Part shown: positions 25,238-37,894 of the stretch, in pieces | Position numbering within the stretch: the stretch's first letter is position 1 | Layout of the letters: the number at the start of each line of letters is the position of its first letter | From: Tyto alba | Taxonomy: Eukaryota; Chordata; Aves; Strigiformes; Tytonidae | DNA length: 64,000 bases | Assembly (NCBI RefSeq): GCF_018691265.1 | Contig: NW_024881301.1 | Location: 8,011,752-8,075,751, forward strand | Reading direction: 5' to 3' | Notes under the pieces: generated by a model | Database searches by the model: none | Told to the model about the DNA's origin: nothing | Seen by the model: only the letters and a program-made list of their open reading frames with translations | Made by a program: the position numbers and the translations under genes

Positions 25238-26816
25238 CATTTACTTGATGTTAAAAAGCAAAGTCCTGCTCTGTGCAGTCAGGCCTGTGCTCTTTCTGTC
25301 ACTGAAATCCAACTTCTCCTCCAAAATTTGTGTTGCCTGACACCAGCATATGCCATTTTGCTCAAGAGGCCCCATGGTCATTCATTGCTAACTGTATCAG
25401 AAGCTGTTTTAGAACTGTGGGAGAGGAATTAAGCCCTCTGTTACTTCAAAGTTTAGCACACATTTAAAGCCTCCTTCTTGAACTGCATTACCGGTGTGAG
25501 GGATGGGAACTGGGATGAGAAACCAGGGTGAAGCCCAGTCCTCTTGGGCTGCTGGAGGAGGCTGAAAAATAGCTCTTAATCAGTCAGAAGATATTTTGCA
25601 CTGATAGATTTCCAGCTGATCAGGAGACAGGAAAAGTTTAGTCAACATTTCATCTGAGGAACCACTTACGTTTTGTTGTAAGGTGTTACAAATAAGTTGG
25701 GAACTCCACAGTGCTGCTCAAGTCTCTCAGTGCCCGCATTTCACCTGGATTTTTTGAATGTAAGGAGAGAGCATTAGGTGATCCAGATGATGGATTGACA
25801 GGTCTGCATAAACTGTAAAACACTGTGAGGTACCAAAGCGATAATCTGGGCAGTACTAAGGGCAGGATGTAATCACACAGCAGCGTGTTCCCAGGCCTCA
25901 CCCGTGGACAGTTCTGCAGGTACATGAAGTGGCGTCGGCCACTCCCAGGCAGGCTGCTCTGTTCTGCACCAGATGAGGCTCTCCCGGCCCCGGCCAGGAC
26001 TGGCCCCATCAGGATAAACTGTATTAATTGGTGTGGGAGGTCACAAAGATGCGGGATCACTCTGCCAACCTCTGTGCTTTGGAAGAGATGACAGCATCGA
26101 CCGACCAGGCTCCCCTGGGCACCGAGAGCCCCACCATGACACAGCTCTCAGCCCGGCTCGGGCCAAGTGCCTGCGCAGAGGATCTTCGTTAGAAGGAGGG
26201 TGGTGGAGGATGCAGGTTCCCTACTGCACTTCCAGCATCTCCTCCTGCCCTGGGCTGGCATCAGGAAAACTGGGGAAAGGCTGCCCTTTGCGCTTGGTAC
26301 AGGGATGTCGCTGAAGCTCTGCTGACAGCTGAGCTGGTGGCATCTCCTGAGCTTTTATGGGGCCTTCTTCCAGACACAGAAACGGGTGTGGGGTTTGGGT
26401 TTACCGTCTGTGTCCTGGGATGAACCCAGAGTACGCACTCAGAGTACTGACTGATGCTTCATCTTCTTGCTCAGAAGGAGGTTAATTGCAGAGGGACTGA
26501 CTGGCAGTGCTGCTGAGTGATCATCCTTATTAATGCTTAGATGATTGTTTGTGTTTCTTACAGTGGGAGGGGGCACAGTTCCTTCTTGGAGAGAAATGCT
26601 GGCAATTTATGCTGCTCAGGGAAAACGTAAATAGTTACAAATTTCCATCCTACTGTCCAAGAAAGACAACATCATTTTATACATTTGTTTTTGTGCATTA
26701 TAATTATAATCGCTGTTCTGGAATGTTATTGGAAAAGTTATTGTTCTTTCTAAAATGTTAAGTCAGTTTAATGACTAAAATGTTAATAAGGGTCTTGTTC
26801 TCATTATTCATTTATT

Positions 26817-26841
26817 ATCCAATTACTTCACATAATTGGAT
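26817..26841. repeat. Perfect 9-bp inverted repeat (hairpin)
   Basis: ATCCAATTA and TAATTGGAT form perfectly complementary 9-base arms around a 7-base loop. The arms contain CCAAT and TAATT motifs typical of transcription-factor sites in AT-rich noncoding DNA. It may be a dyad binding site or a chance palindrome. Confidence 0.8.
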
Positions 26842-27141
26842 CTGAAAATGTAAAATGTATTTTTATGGCATAACAAACACTACAATTAAGTTTTAAAGAG
26901 TAGATTGTTTTTAAATTCCTGTGGAGGATATTAAACTGAATTAAAAATATTAAAAATGGAATCTGAAAATGAGCAACATTAGAAGGGAATGAAAACAAAA
27001 AATAGGAATGAAAACAAATTACTAAAACTGTTGATAGTATATGGCAGGGAAGCATTAACTCTTTCACCACTGCAGTTGAAAACATTCATTTTCCCTACCT
27101 TCCCAAGGAGCTGACCTGGCCCCCTTAGCCATCTAACTTAC

Positions 27142-27223
27142 CTCTTGCTCACAGTTACCCACTTAAGGACTGTATGACACTGCAGAATTAAACCAGTCCA
27201 GGTCTGGTTCTGATTCTGCACGG
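27142..27223 (-). other. Candidate minus-strand exon, unrecognised
   Basis: On the minus strand a T-rich 3' splice site ending TTTTACAG (acceptor at 27224-27226) is followed 82 nt later by a very good 5' splice site, AAGAG|GTAAGTTA (donor at 27141-27136). One frame is open throughout and begins VQNQNQTWTGLILQ; the other two contain stops. I recognise no protein. An isolated acceptor-donor pair of this quality can occur by chance in a window this size, so it needs transcript or conservation evidence. Confidence 0.2.
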
Positions 27224-30200
27224 CTGTAAAACTTAAACAATTTTTGTCGTCAGTGGGTCTGTGCTGGTGAAGATCTGGGTTTAGTGTGTATAATCATTGC
27301 TTTGAAATTTAATGCACTTTACAGTTACTTGCCTTTCTTTGATGCATAAAATAAATTTCTGGTTAAATGGATCCAATTTTATTAGAGATGGAATTTTGTT
27401 GAATTGACAGTTTATAAGAAATTAAATAAAATAAACATACTGATATTTCTATGATAGGGTCAATTCCTTTTTCCTGAAGTGACTGGGAACCAAAGTCAAG
27501 ATCCTGCTATGAGAAGCTTGGTGTCTTTTACTTCTTGTACAACAAGACTGTGTCCTGTTGGGCTCCATCAGCCACTGTATCTTTAGCAGTTGAGCGGTCT
27601 GTCATCTTGATAATCAAAGCAGAAAAAGGCAATAAGAAATCTGATATGGGAAGCATAGTACTCAGTTTTAATAATCTGAAATCCCTCCTATGTATCTGAG
27701 CAAATAATTCGAGAAAACTCATTTGTTAAGATTAACATCTGCCTGCTAGGAAATTTTTGCAAAACAGTGGAGTTTCATCATTTGAAATTATTTGCTGAAC
27801 TTCTTCATGAAACTGCCTGCTTAGGTAGTTTGCAGACAATGTATGGTCTATATTTGGTAGTGGAACTCTGCATGCAATCAATGTCAGTTAGTTATGTAAG
27901 TTAGGTTGGTAGAAGGGATACAAAAACCACAAAAGAAAGCATGGCTTTTGAACCGTGAATTTTAGCCGACAGTCCATGCCTTGTGTTTGCCGGCAGCATG
28001 TTCAAATTTAATACTTGTTTTTCACAGTATTCAGAAAAGGAGAAAAAAGAAGGTAGTATTATTAGAAATTAAATGCAACACATAGCTGTGAAAATATTTG
28101 AAATTAAATTTGACTTTGCATTCAAACGTGAGCACTTGTCTGAGCCCATTCTTGTAACAGGATTTCTAAGACTTCACAAAATAGTTCAAATTAATGGAGT
28201 TAAACTCACCGATGAGCCTGTTCATGGCCTTACATTCTTTAAATATTTGCATTGAAGGGCAAGGTGATTTCTTTCTGCATATGATTATGTTTCTTAAATA
28301 TTTTTTTTATTAATGGAAATTCATAGTCACAGAGAAGTACCCAGATTTGCATGTGTGTGGGCTTGAAAGTCCTTTTTATTCCAAATACATTGCTCTTACA
28401 ATTAAAATGCTTTTTAATAACATTTTATTTTCTCTCAAATATTACTGGCATGTGAATGAATGCAAAACTGCTTCTAAGCTAAATTTTCATGTAATGAAGT
28501 CTATGTCTGGCTAAATGCTGCTTTGCTGTACCTAGTATATGATAACTCTTTATTGTTTCATGCCCTGGTGGTGGCTGAGTAACTGCATGTCAAAAAATAT
28601 GGCCCTACCTTCTGTAGAGGCCAACAGCACTGTAACATTGTCTACATGAACAAAAACTTTCCATTGGCACACTGGTATTTCATTCTCTCAGAATATGTGC
28701 ATATAAACTCAGACATTTCCTAGTAGGACAAGAGATAAAGAGTCCCAAGGAAAAAAGGACAAGGAACTCAAGAGGAAATCTGGTTTTGTGTCTTATTATA
28801 ACTTCTTTATTACAAAGATTCCTTGCTCACTGATTTATTAAAAAGCATTGCCAGCTAATAAATTCACAGTAGCATATAATATTGTGAGAGAACTAGCTAT
28901 AAATAGAGTAGGTAGAATTTTTTGTTCAAAATTCTGAGCTCAATCCAAAGTTAAAACATAATTTATCCATTCTCTCTACAGCTGTTTCCACATACTTCTG
29001 ATAAACTAAACGAAAAATGTGCCATTCTGTGACCTTCAGCTGCTTTTCCCTGGTATTTCCTCTTGGTGAAAATGGAGGCTAATGTTTTGCAGTCTGTGTT
29101 GAGAAGGACAACTTGCTTCTAGTTCCTCTTATCCTACACTCATCTCTCCCTGATTAAAAGACTTGGTGAAATAATGATCTGAATGAGACTTTATTTAAGG
29201 GATCACTGAAAGGTTATAAAACCGCCAAAGAAAAGATGGAGAGAACAAGACGGAAATTACTTAAGGGTTTGAAACCACTTTACTGGCCCTGGGTGAATCC
29301 AGAAATGTCACTGTACTACTCATTAAGGAGTAACTTCAGTTTCTAGTAGTGCTAAACACAAGTTGCTCTCCTTTACTTATGGGACTTAAACTATGTCTGG
29401 ACCAGGGAGACTAGATTACCCACTCTCAGCTTATTATATTGAGTTTCCCATATGCCCTTGCTGAGCAGAAGCCCAGAAATCTCCTAGATAATTAATTCTC
29501 TGCCTTTCTTTCAAAAATGATGCCACAAAACATGCTGCAATTCCTTGGCATCACATGGGAAGAAACACCTTTAAATGATTCAGCTCTGTTTTCATTAGTG
29601 CTTCATCATCTGACTTTGCTGGTTGCTGCAACACTATGAAATAGTTGTTAAAATGCTAATAAATACCTGTAGCTGTAAAAACCTCTTTCCTCAGCTCTTT
29701 GTCCATCCCACTAGAAGAATAGAAACTGGCTAGCCGTACAGGTTGTACTGCCTTGCACACCAATAATAGATATGTGTAGTATACAAACCTCACTGCCTGA
29801 AAATAGTCCAGCCTGGTGAATAAAAATAAACTTTCCATTACTCTGTGATCCCCGAGTGCCATCTCAAGGACACAGAGCTGTTTCCCATGTTCCTGCTAGC
29901 CCTCAGTAACGCAGTTTTCCACCCACTGACAGCATTTGCTCAGGACAGTGTCATTCAGCTTTATACAAACTTACTCAGACTTACACAAACCCCTCTCAGT
30001 TACCACAGCTCAAGTATTTTGCTCAGAAACCTTCTTTACCTAGGTGCTTTCTAAAACTACTGTATTTGGGCATGTTGAAACCTTTCTTCAGCTGGGGTGT
30101 CTGCATTATCCTCAGCCTGACCTCCTGTGTCAGACAATCCTGCGTAACCTACTGGAGTTGCCCATTATCCTTCTCCTTTTAGTTCTTTCCCACCTCCTAA

Positions 30201-33200
30201 ATTGATCCCCCCCAAACATAACATGGCAGTACCACTGCCTTCAAGCTTCCTCTCCTGACCCATTCGGAACTCTGTACTCAGAAAGGATCTCTCCCCCATC
30301 AATGTCACACAAAATACAATTGTCTGTTACTTGTTACAGCGTCCCTGATGAATAGATTTTCCTCATCCCACAGCTAACTCTGAAGTGCTTGAAAGGACCA
30401 AGGGCAAAATAAAAGGGTCCTCAGATTGTGAGGACAGGACAACCCTAAATACTGTGAAAAGAAGTTGCAGTATGCTCGTGAAAAATTTTAATGGTAACTT
30501 TAAATACATTGTGAACCTAACACTATCATAAACTTTAACAACCATCTGCAATAGTTAGTACAATCCCATCTAAAACCAAATGCAGGAGACATCCAGTTTG
30601 CTGCTGCTTTTCATGCAGAGTCACAACCTTCTGAAGTCTAAAGGAAAGAAATGGCTACAATATAGTCCTTCCTGTGGTTGGTTTCTTCACTCCAAACTGT
30701 TTTCAGAAAAAAATCCATTTCACAATAGAAATTGATCCTTAGCAGGAAATACCATTTTGGGACACTTTTCCAAGTCTCCTGCCTGTAAACTTAATCCTGC
30801 CCATCTGTGAGGCTATACCACATTTTTTTTACCTTGATAATTCATTGGAAAACATGTAGCTGAAAACAAACACCTCAAGCCCTTCCATATCACCATCCTT
30901 CAGATGCTCACTGCCTCAGGGGTCTCCACTCCCACAACAACAGAGAGGTTTTGTGTTGTCTTGCTGTGAACTGAGGTTTGAGTAGAAGCACACATCAGAG
31001 ACAAATATATATTTGCACAAGAACTGGGGTTAAGTAAGCATAGTTTCTCCTCAGTTTTATCCTGGTTGTAGGCCTGGGTTTGAGCTGAAACAGTAGGACA
31101 AATGTAAGGTGTTTTGGCTGGGCAGACCCTCTGGCTTCTAACAAGGCTGAAATCAGTCTCATCTCAGTAGGAACCCTAATGTGGCTGTTTGAATTGTACC
31201 TCCTTGCTCTCCTCCTTGCGTGAAGCTCCTGGGAACTGAAGGTGTTAGTCATCTCTAACCTTGCTGGTCAACAGATTCATGATTTACATAGAAGGGACAA
31301 ATACTATGAAAATGAGGCAAGACTGCTTATTTTGGTCCACTTCCCTCATGTATCTTGTACATCAGTCATCCTGCACAGTGTCTGTTGGGTTACATCCATG
31401 TTAGCAAACTGAACAAAGTCTGGGCAGAAGGGTGGCACTGGCACATCCCTGCCTGTAGTGTTCAGCTGGTACCATAGTCCCTGTGTGGTTTTGGCCATGG
31501 CAGTCATGCAGACAACCTGCAGGCCTTATTCAGGGACATGGGCCAAGACTGTTCCCATCAGAGGTGGTGTGGGCAAGGCCACACTTTCCTGAAATGAGGT
31601 GTGAGTGTGAGGAGCAAAGACACTTTGGCTGAGATCGTGGGCCAGACAACAGCTGTGGGCCTGCTTTACTCACCAGTGAAGACAGAGCCTTGAGTCCTCA
31701 TGGTGCTGGAGATCCAGTTAAAAAAAGACTCTCATCACCTACAGTGGAAGGACAATCCACAAACATGCAGCTAAGCTTCCTTTTGGCTTTGCATTTCTCT
31801 TGCACCTGCTAGGGGTAAAACTGCATTTCTGCCCCTCCTCAAGATCTGTACAAAGTCCAACACGAAAAACATACCTGCAGACTTCTCCCCAGACTGAGAG
31901 ACTCGGTTCCACTGTGTCCATACTGCAAAATGCTTTCTGATGCTGCAGGCTTAACCATGGGACAGCACAGAAGTAACCTGTTTATTCCTTTTGGAGAAGA
32001 CACACTTCATGTCAGCTGCAGGTCCCTTCACCCCAAATCCTTCCCCAATTTCTAGCATCACCCAAAGCTCATCCTCTTCATTCAAGCTAACCTTTGGTCT
32101 GGGGGTTCAAACAAGGAGCAAATTTGTAGCAGCAGTCAATAAAGCAGCTAAATGCTATCAGAGGGTCCCTCCATCTTTCCAGAATAACTTTTGTATCACA
32201 GTTTAAATAAACTCCCTGGAGGAATTGTGTGTCCTCCAGTCTCACCATCAGCTTGACAGGAAATAGAAGTGAGCGTTTTCTCCCACTCACACATTTTAGT
32301 TTCTACAGTATTACTCAGTCCCTGATGAAACCATTTTCACATATTGTTTGGCAGGTCTGATTTCATCTGACAAACAAGAGTGAAGGGGTATAAATACACT
32401 CTATTAATCAAATGGCCGAAATTGAAGCAAAACATCATTTAGGTCCAAACAACACACCATGATTCAAGAAATATCCAGCCCAGACTTGACCAGGACTATG
32501 CTTTTAAAGCAAGCTGAAGGCAGCGTGGACTCTATTTTACTGTAAAACATACCCTGGTCAGGAAGGCACCGACTAAGCAAGATTTACTCTGTCTTACCCT
32601 GGCACTGTCTTGCATTAACACATTGAAGACATTTCTTGTTCAGAGAAACCAGTGAACCAGGACAGTAATCATTCCCTTCATCTAGCATCCAAATTGTTTT
32701 AACCTTTTACCACTAAAAATAAAAAAATGCAGTGCAGGTATCTTTTTGATCCAGGTCTCTGAGACCTCTGGAAGGGCAAGAAAGCTCCTTACCTTTGGGT
32801 CCCTAGGTGAATGCCCTGCTCTAAAGTGTGCTGATGTCAGTGGAAAACTCCCATTGGCCTCAGCAAGTTTTTGTACTCTTGGATGGCTGAAATACAGAGG
32901 CCATACATTAAATTGACTTGGGGACTGACTTTGAGACCATATCTTTTGTCCCTACACACACATTTCCAAAATAGACCAATACACATTTACCTTGACTTTT
33001 CTCTTTGAAAAGACAGCTTTAGAGTCTAAAGTCCTGATCCTGTGAAGGGGTTTACTAATGATGTCTTCTCCATCTTCTGAAATTCTTGATTTTGAAACAG
33101 TATTGGTGTCCTGCTAAAGGAGATAGGATGAGGACAAGACTTTTCTCTCAAAGTTTTCTTATCTGTTGCAAATTCTAAGGCCAAGGTTTGTAAAATCAGG

Positions 33201-34459
33201 CTGCAGCAAGAAGGTGTTTTACATGGAATAAACTTCTAAAATCAGTGCAGACCTGATCTAGATGCAAGCAGCTACCTCACGCCTGGTGCTGCAGGGACAA
33301 AAAGTACATTTTTAATACACAGAAATGTTTTTAATTGATCCAGTAGGAAAAACATCTTCCTGTCTTTCCTTCTCCCTCAGATAGATTGTTGTACATTATT
33401 AGACTGTGGACATCCCTCACCCCTCCAACAATTGTAACTTGTACTGCTCACTAATGACATTTCAGGAAACATTATATTAAATAGAGCAAAGCAGCATGGT
33501 TGTGCAATTCACTTGATTGAATGCACAAGGATAGAAAGCCAATCCAACCCCCACTTCGGACTCAAACCCGCAGAGCAGACAGACTCCCTCTTCATGCAGT
33601 GTCTCCAGATTCCCAGGCCTGGTTGAAAGCCTTTTTTTGATTTATGAGTAATGAGCCTGCTGTGATTTCTAAGAAGCAAGCTTCCAAACAGAAGTGCTGA
33701 TGGGCACTGCACTGTATCATATAAGCTAGACAACACCTAGGCAGACTCTCAAAGGATGCTTTCACTGGGAGGAGAAACTGTACAGTGATTAAGTGCGCTC
33801 CTGTCACTGTCTTCTCTTGTCTCACTTTGCATAGTATTTAACCTTCAGATGCTGTTAAATTTAGATTTTTTAAAAGTTTTTGTTTTAAAGAACTTGTCTG
33901 CAGTCACAGCACATAAATGTATGAAGCCTGGTGGTGAAGGTGCCAGTGAGACTGATTGATATAAAAATCTGGTTTTGAGAAGGTGCAGAGGGAGAGAAAG
34001 AGGATTCTTTTAGTTGTGTTTAAAAGAAACAAACTTAAAAACAAGACAAGAAAGTTGAGTGGAAGCTGAGAGGTTGAATGCAAGCTCTGCCAAGTTTTGA
34101 AAAGTTACAAGCTAATGCTGGTACTGCATGTTTTCTTAATGATTGAGGAGTCAACCAGTTTTGTACATGAAACTCCCAGCACAGAGACAGTGTAAATTAA
34201 CAGTGTATTGGAAAATCAGAGAAGTGATCAAAAAAAATTATTTGCTGTTGGTATTTCAACTGAAGAAGTATAGGAAAAAAGAAGTCTTAACTGATGTCTT
34301 TACTGAAGTGTTCTTTGTCAAAGGTCTTTATTGAACACCAGAAGATGTCTGGCCAAGTTCTGACTATTGTCAGAGTGTAAGTGTAAGACTGAGATTTAGG
34401 TTGTGGCTCTACTACCTAACTGCATCCTGCACTTGTATGTACATGTGTGCATCTCTTGG

Positions 34460-34464
34460 CCATC
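34460..34464. repeat. Target-site duplication, left copy
   Basis: CCATC lies immediately before the TGTCCTGG end of the LTR and is repeated exactly after its other end. A 5-bp duplication fits integration by an ERVL-like (class III) element rather than the 4 bp or 6 bp usual for ERV1 or ERVK. Confidence 0.8.
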
Positions 34465-34958
34465 TGTCCTGGTTGGGGCTGGCATAGCATTCCCGTTGGT
34501 TCGGCAGCAGGAGGAGTGCTGCAGCCCCCTGAGACCCCAGGGGCTCCCCAGGTCCCAGTGCCCTCACCTGTGTGCGGGGGCGGGGGGAGCACAGCTGGAG
34601 GGCTGGGCCCGGATTGGCCGATATCCCATGTCATGTGACATTGTGCTCACTATATAAAGGCAGGAGTGGGCCAGGGGGCTGCCACTTCTGGGAGTGTGGC
34701 TGTGGGGCCTTTGTGTTTGGGATCAGCAGCTGGTAGCAGGTGGGTGTCGGTCGGTCGGTGGGCGGTGAGCAGCTGTATTGTACATTACCTGCTGATACTG
34801 CTGTCAGCGTATTATTCTGTTACTGTTACTAAACTGTTTTTTATCTCAACCCGCGAGTCTCCCTTTGCCCCTCCGATTCCCTCCCCATTCCCAAGTGGAG
34901 GGAGGGTGGGTGAGCGGCTGTGTGGCATTTAGCTGCTGAGTAGGCTTAAACCACAACA
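34465..34958 (+). mobile_element. Solo LTR of an avian endogenous retrovirus (ERVL-like)
   Basis: This 494-bp element starts TGTCCTGGTT and ends ACCACAACA, giving the usual TG...CA ends, and is flanked by exact CCATC target-site duplications. It has retroviral LTR order: a GC-rich U3 with an Sp1-type GC box (34576-34586), an inverted CCAAT box (34613-34617) and a TATATAAA box (34651-34658), then a region with TTTTTTATCTCAACCCGC and a pyrimidine-rich U5 near 34860-34890. The start, the TATA region and the 'TATCTCAACCC' block match an LTR family I know as abundant in neoavian genomes; I cannot give the subfamily name. There is no internal gag, pol or env and no second LTR, so this is a solo LTR left by recombination between two LTRs. 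Frames of 60-90 codons overlapping it are not genes. Confidence 0.88.
34576..34658 (+). promoter_or_regulatory. LTR promoter: GC box, inverted CCAAT, TATA
   Basis: Inside the LTR, GGGGGCGGGGG (Sp1/KLF-type) is followed by ATTGG (inverted CCAAT, NF-Y-type) and TATATAAA. Spacing is about 30-40 bp between each, as in a functional RNA polymerase II core promoter. Transcription would be expected to start about 25-30 bp after the TATA box, near 34685, and run to the right. Whether it is active cannot be told from sequence. Confidence 0.6.
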
Positions 34959-34963
34959 CCATC
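34959..34963. repeat. Target-site duplication, right copy
   Basis: CCATC immediately follows the ACAACA end of the LTR and is identical to the copy on the left. An undamaged duplication argues that the element inserted as a unit and that the flanks have not been rearranged. Confidence 0.8.
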
Positions 34964-35604
34964 TAACAAACTTGCCTGGAGACACACTCTTAGAGCTTGC
35001 TCCTGTAAAATTTGTTTGTCTCAATGGGCTTTCATGCTTGTACCCACTTGGATGTTAAAGCAACTCTCATAAAATCTTGCCCATCCAAAAGGAAACATGA
35101 GACTTAAGGTTAAATAATCACGAGTCTGACTCTTAATATGAAATAAATTTAGGCCAAAATCTACTTTTTGAAAGCAGTTGAAACTTGACTAGATCTTGAG
35201 TAAGACTTGAAGTACAGTTTATCCCTATCTTTTAGAAGTAATAAATATAAAATGTAACAGGGAACTGCAAATGAGACTGCTTGTTATTCTTGTTAAAAAT
35301 TAAAATAAAACTTCAAGACTGTGGGAGAAACATCTGTGAAGTAGAAAAATAAAAACTTACTTCCAGAAAAGATATCCAGATACTGAGATCTTCTTGGAGG
35401 CATCCAGGGCTATGCTTAGCCTACTGTGACCACTCTGGGAATCTCAGTGTTGCTTTAACCCAAATTACTTGGGCCAGTTTGGAGGAAGAGGTGTTGAATG
35501 ATTTTTTTCCCCCCTTTATTCCAGTGGAGCTGTAGTTCTGTTGTCTGCAGGCTTTCTTAGTGTGAGTGGTTGCTCACTGAAGCCATGACTCACATTTCCA
35601 TGAG

Positions 35605-35620
35605 GTCACCAGAGGGCTCT
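35605..35620 (+). promoter_or_regulatory. CTCF-like binding motif
   Basis: GTCACCAGAGGGCTCT matches the strong part of the CTCF consensus (CACCAGAGGGC), with T in place of the usual G after GGGC. It is a single site in plus orientation and was judged by eye only. Confidence 0.35.
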
Positions 35621-37341
35621 TGCTAGGTTGGATTAATGGTGATGGCTTTGGCTTTGGCCTTGGGAAGAGAAAGATGGACACAATTAAGAGAAAGGAAATT
35701 CTTCCCATGGCCCAAGTGGCCAGATGATGGGACCTCTGGGCACACGTACACCTCATGATGTATCACCGCTAAGAGACAACCAGGTGGCTCTGACAAATCT
35801 GAGATGGCTCAGTTTGGACATATACTCCACGGAGATGCTAGCTGGTGGCCAGGATTGCTCGGTTCCAGCACCAGAACTGTGGTGTGGGCTGACACCCTCT
35901 GCCCATGCCACAGGGCTCAGGGCAGGTGCTGGCCTGAGCTGCATTTGCAGCAATTTCAGATATCTGTGCAGGGCACTGTATTTTTGGTGCAGAGTAGCAT
36001 GCTGTCCTGAGCCACGCTTGTCTAAGCAGCACTAGAGCAGTTAACTTGAGATGTCAAAGCAGCTATATTTTTTAAGGGAAAGGAATTCATTTTTGTGCTA
36101 GTCTTGAGGGAGAGTTCAATTTTTGTGCTGCTAATGGAGTATCAGGGTTTCCTTTTGGTATGCTTTATTCACAAACTGGTCTGGAGACAATTTTTTTTCT
36201 TCAAAGTATTTTTTTAAAAATGAATTGTTTGTAGTTCAGATGAAGTTGTTCCTCCTCCAGGCTATACATCAGTGCCTCACTATGCACCAGTTACTCCCTT
36301 AATTTACAAGCTGTGGTAGTCATTGTGTGTTACTATGTTTCGAATTTATTTATCTGGGAAAGATCCACTCAGAGTCAGTGTCTTTCCTCCCTCGCTTCTC
36401 ACTAGGATCCTGATTTTTGTACATATTATGACTGGAGTATAAAGCAGGCAAAATGAGATGCCCGCTTTTTCGAAGCACTTGTCTTCCACTGGAAATTTCC
36501 CCACAAGAGGGATCAAAGGAGTCATGTGAAACACTCAGCTGCTGAACACACTTTTGCAGTTAGCACTTTTGCAGGAGCACTGTATTTAGCTTCATGTTGG
36601 CTGATTTGCCATTAACACTGTGATTTCCACAGTATTTGATAGTCTCCATCTAACTGGTTTTGAATGTGTTTTATCTCCATTTATACTAATCATATAGAAG
36701 TATTTTAACATCATATTTAATACCACTTCTCGCAGCCGTGTTATAAAGTGGGCGTAATTTCTAATGAAGACCTACTACTGTCTGTTCTAAGATCAAAACC
36801 AGGTTTCAAACAGCTTTGTGAAATCTGCTGCGTTAGTTAATGCTAACCCAAACCCTGACTCCTTCTGAACTTTCCACTGGCTGATTAATTTTGGCAGATT
36901 TTTTTTTTTTTTAAGTTGTTATGGGGTTTTCTTTTTGCCCAAGAAAAGCAGCATTTCTGCATGGAGGGGTTGACCCACGCCAGGACTCCTCATTCTCATT
37001 CCAGGAACACAATATGCCCTTTGATGTGCACTTACTGGGCAGCACACGAGCTAAAGCTGACCGACCTCTTGTTTTGTGTGTAGGTAATTTATGCACTGCC
37101 TCTGGGAGCACACAAATGACGGGACTTACATGTGTGAACCTTATTTGTGCATGAAATCAAGTGCAAATTTAGAGCAGATGGGGTTTTGACTCATAAGTGA
37201 TAGAATTTATGGCCAAGATTAAAAAAAAAAAAAAAAAGCCTAAAGTTAGTTTCCCAAACATATTCTTAGCTTCCCAAGGACCTGATTTGCAAAGTGAGGA
37301 GCAACCTACAGCTCCCCTGAAATTAAACAGGCTATACATGG

Positions 37342-37377
37342 GTATATATATAGATATATATATACATATGTATATAA
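37342..37377 (+). repeat. TA-rich microsatellite
   Basis: This is a run of alternating T and A interrupted by single G and C bases. It is low-complexity sequence, and the frame through it (37197-37490) is not a credible gene. Confidence 0.85.
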
Positions 37378-37876
37378 TGGGTATGTACCGGACATATACA
37401 TGGTGCTTAGTAGTTCTTGAAAAGCAGGCTGATTGTTTGGATGCTAGTTATGTGCTTAACTCAGTGTCTTTCTTTAAAAAAGATGACTGAGATGACTCCT
37501 GATTCAAGCCAGTTGGTATGATTATCATATCAGTGAGGTGATGCTACCTATGTGAGAGGAGGGATCAGCTCTGTAGGGAGGTGGGCACAGACACTTACCC
37601 AAAGGTAAGGTAAGTGGGGAGCCCTGAGGGGCAAAGCGTGGAGGCAGCTGAAGGAAGGAGCTGCCACAAGCATCATTCTCCACCTAAAAATGCTGTTTTA
37701 CATGACGAGTAGGGCTTCATGGTTCAGGGCTGCCCATTTCCACTGTAATTTCAGTTTGTGCAGAGTCACAGCTCCTCTCTTCTTTTAAGACTTGTCTCTG
37801 CTGGACTCCTCTTAGCCAAGTGCTCGTTGGTGTGAGTACAATCCTCTTCCCAGACACAAAACAATTCTGGACTATT

Positions 37877-37894
37877 TATACATATATATGTATA
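37877..37894. repeat. 18-bp perfect palindrome
   Basis: TATACATATATATGTATA reads identically on both strands. It is probably a by-product of alternating TA/CA sequence rather than a protein site. Confidence 0.85.

Larger units (their letters stand above)
25240..34459. other. No recognised gene; AT-rich with one GC-richer patch
   Basis: No gene is recognised. A GC-richer patch at about 25.88-26.40 kb carries open frames on both strands of up to 124 codons, without a product that I know. A short perfect hairpin lies at 26817-26841 and a minus-strand exon-like block at 27142-27223. The remainder to the LTR is ordinary AT-rich sequence with short frames. Confidence 0.65.

Noticed and set aside
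25046..25432. 128-codon frame with a poly-Lys run
   Set aside because: The frame is carried across the A30 tract. There is no recognisable domain and no splice context.
26549..26640. Exon-like block after TTTCTTACAG
   Set aside because: The acceptor is fair, but the only nearby donor (GTAAAT) is weak, so it adds little over chance.
34403..34932. Several 60-88 codon frames on both strands
   Set aside because: They lie almost entirely inside the GC-rich solo LTR and are explained by it.
37530..37620. Overlapping AAGGTAAGGTAAGT donors
   Set aside because: No good acceptor lies upstream, and the sequence is a small GGTAA duplication.
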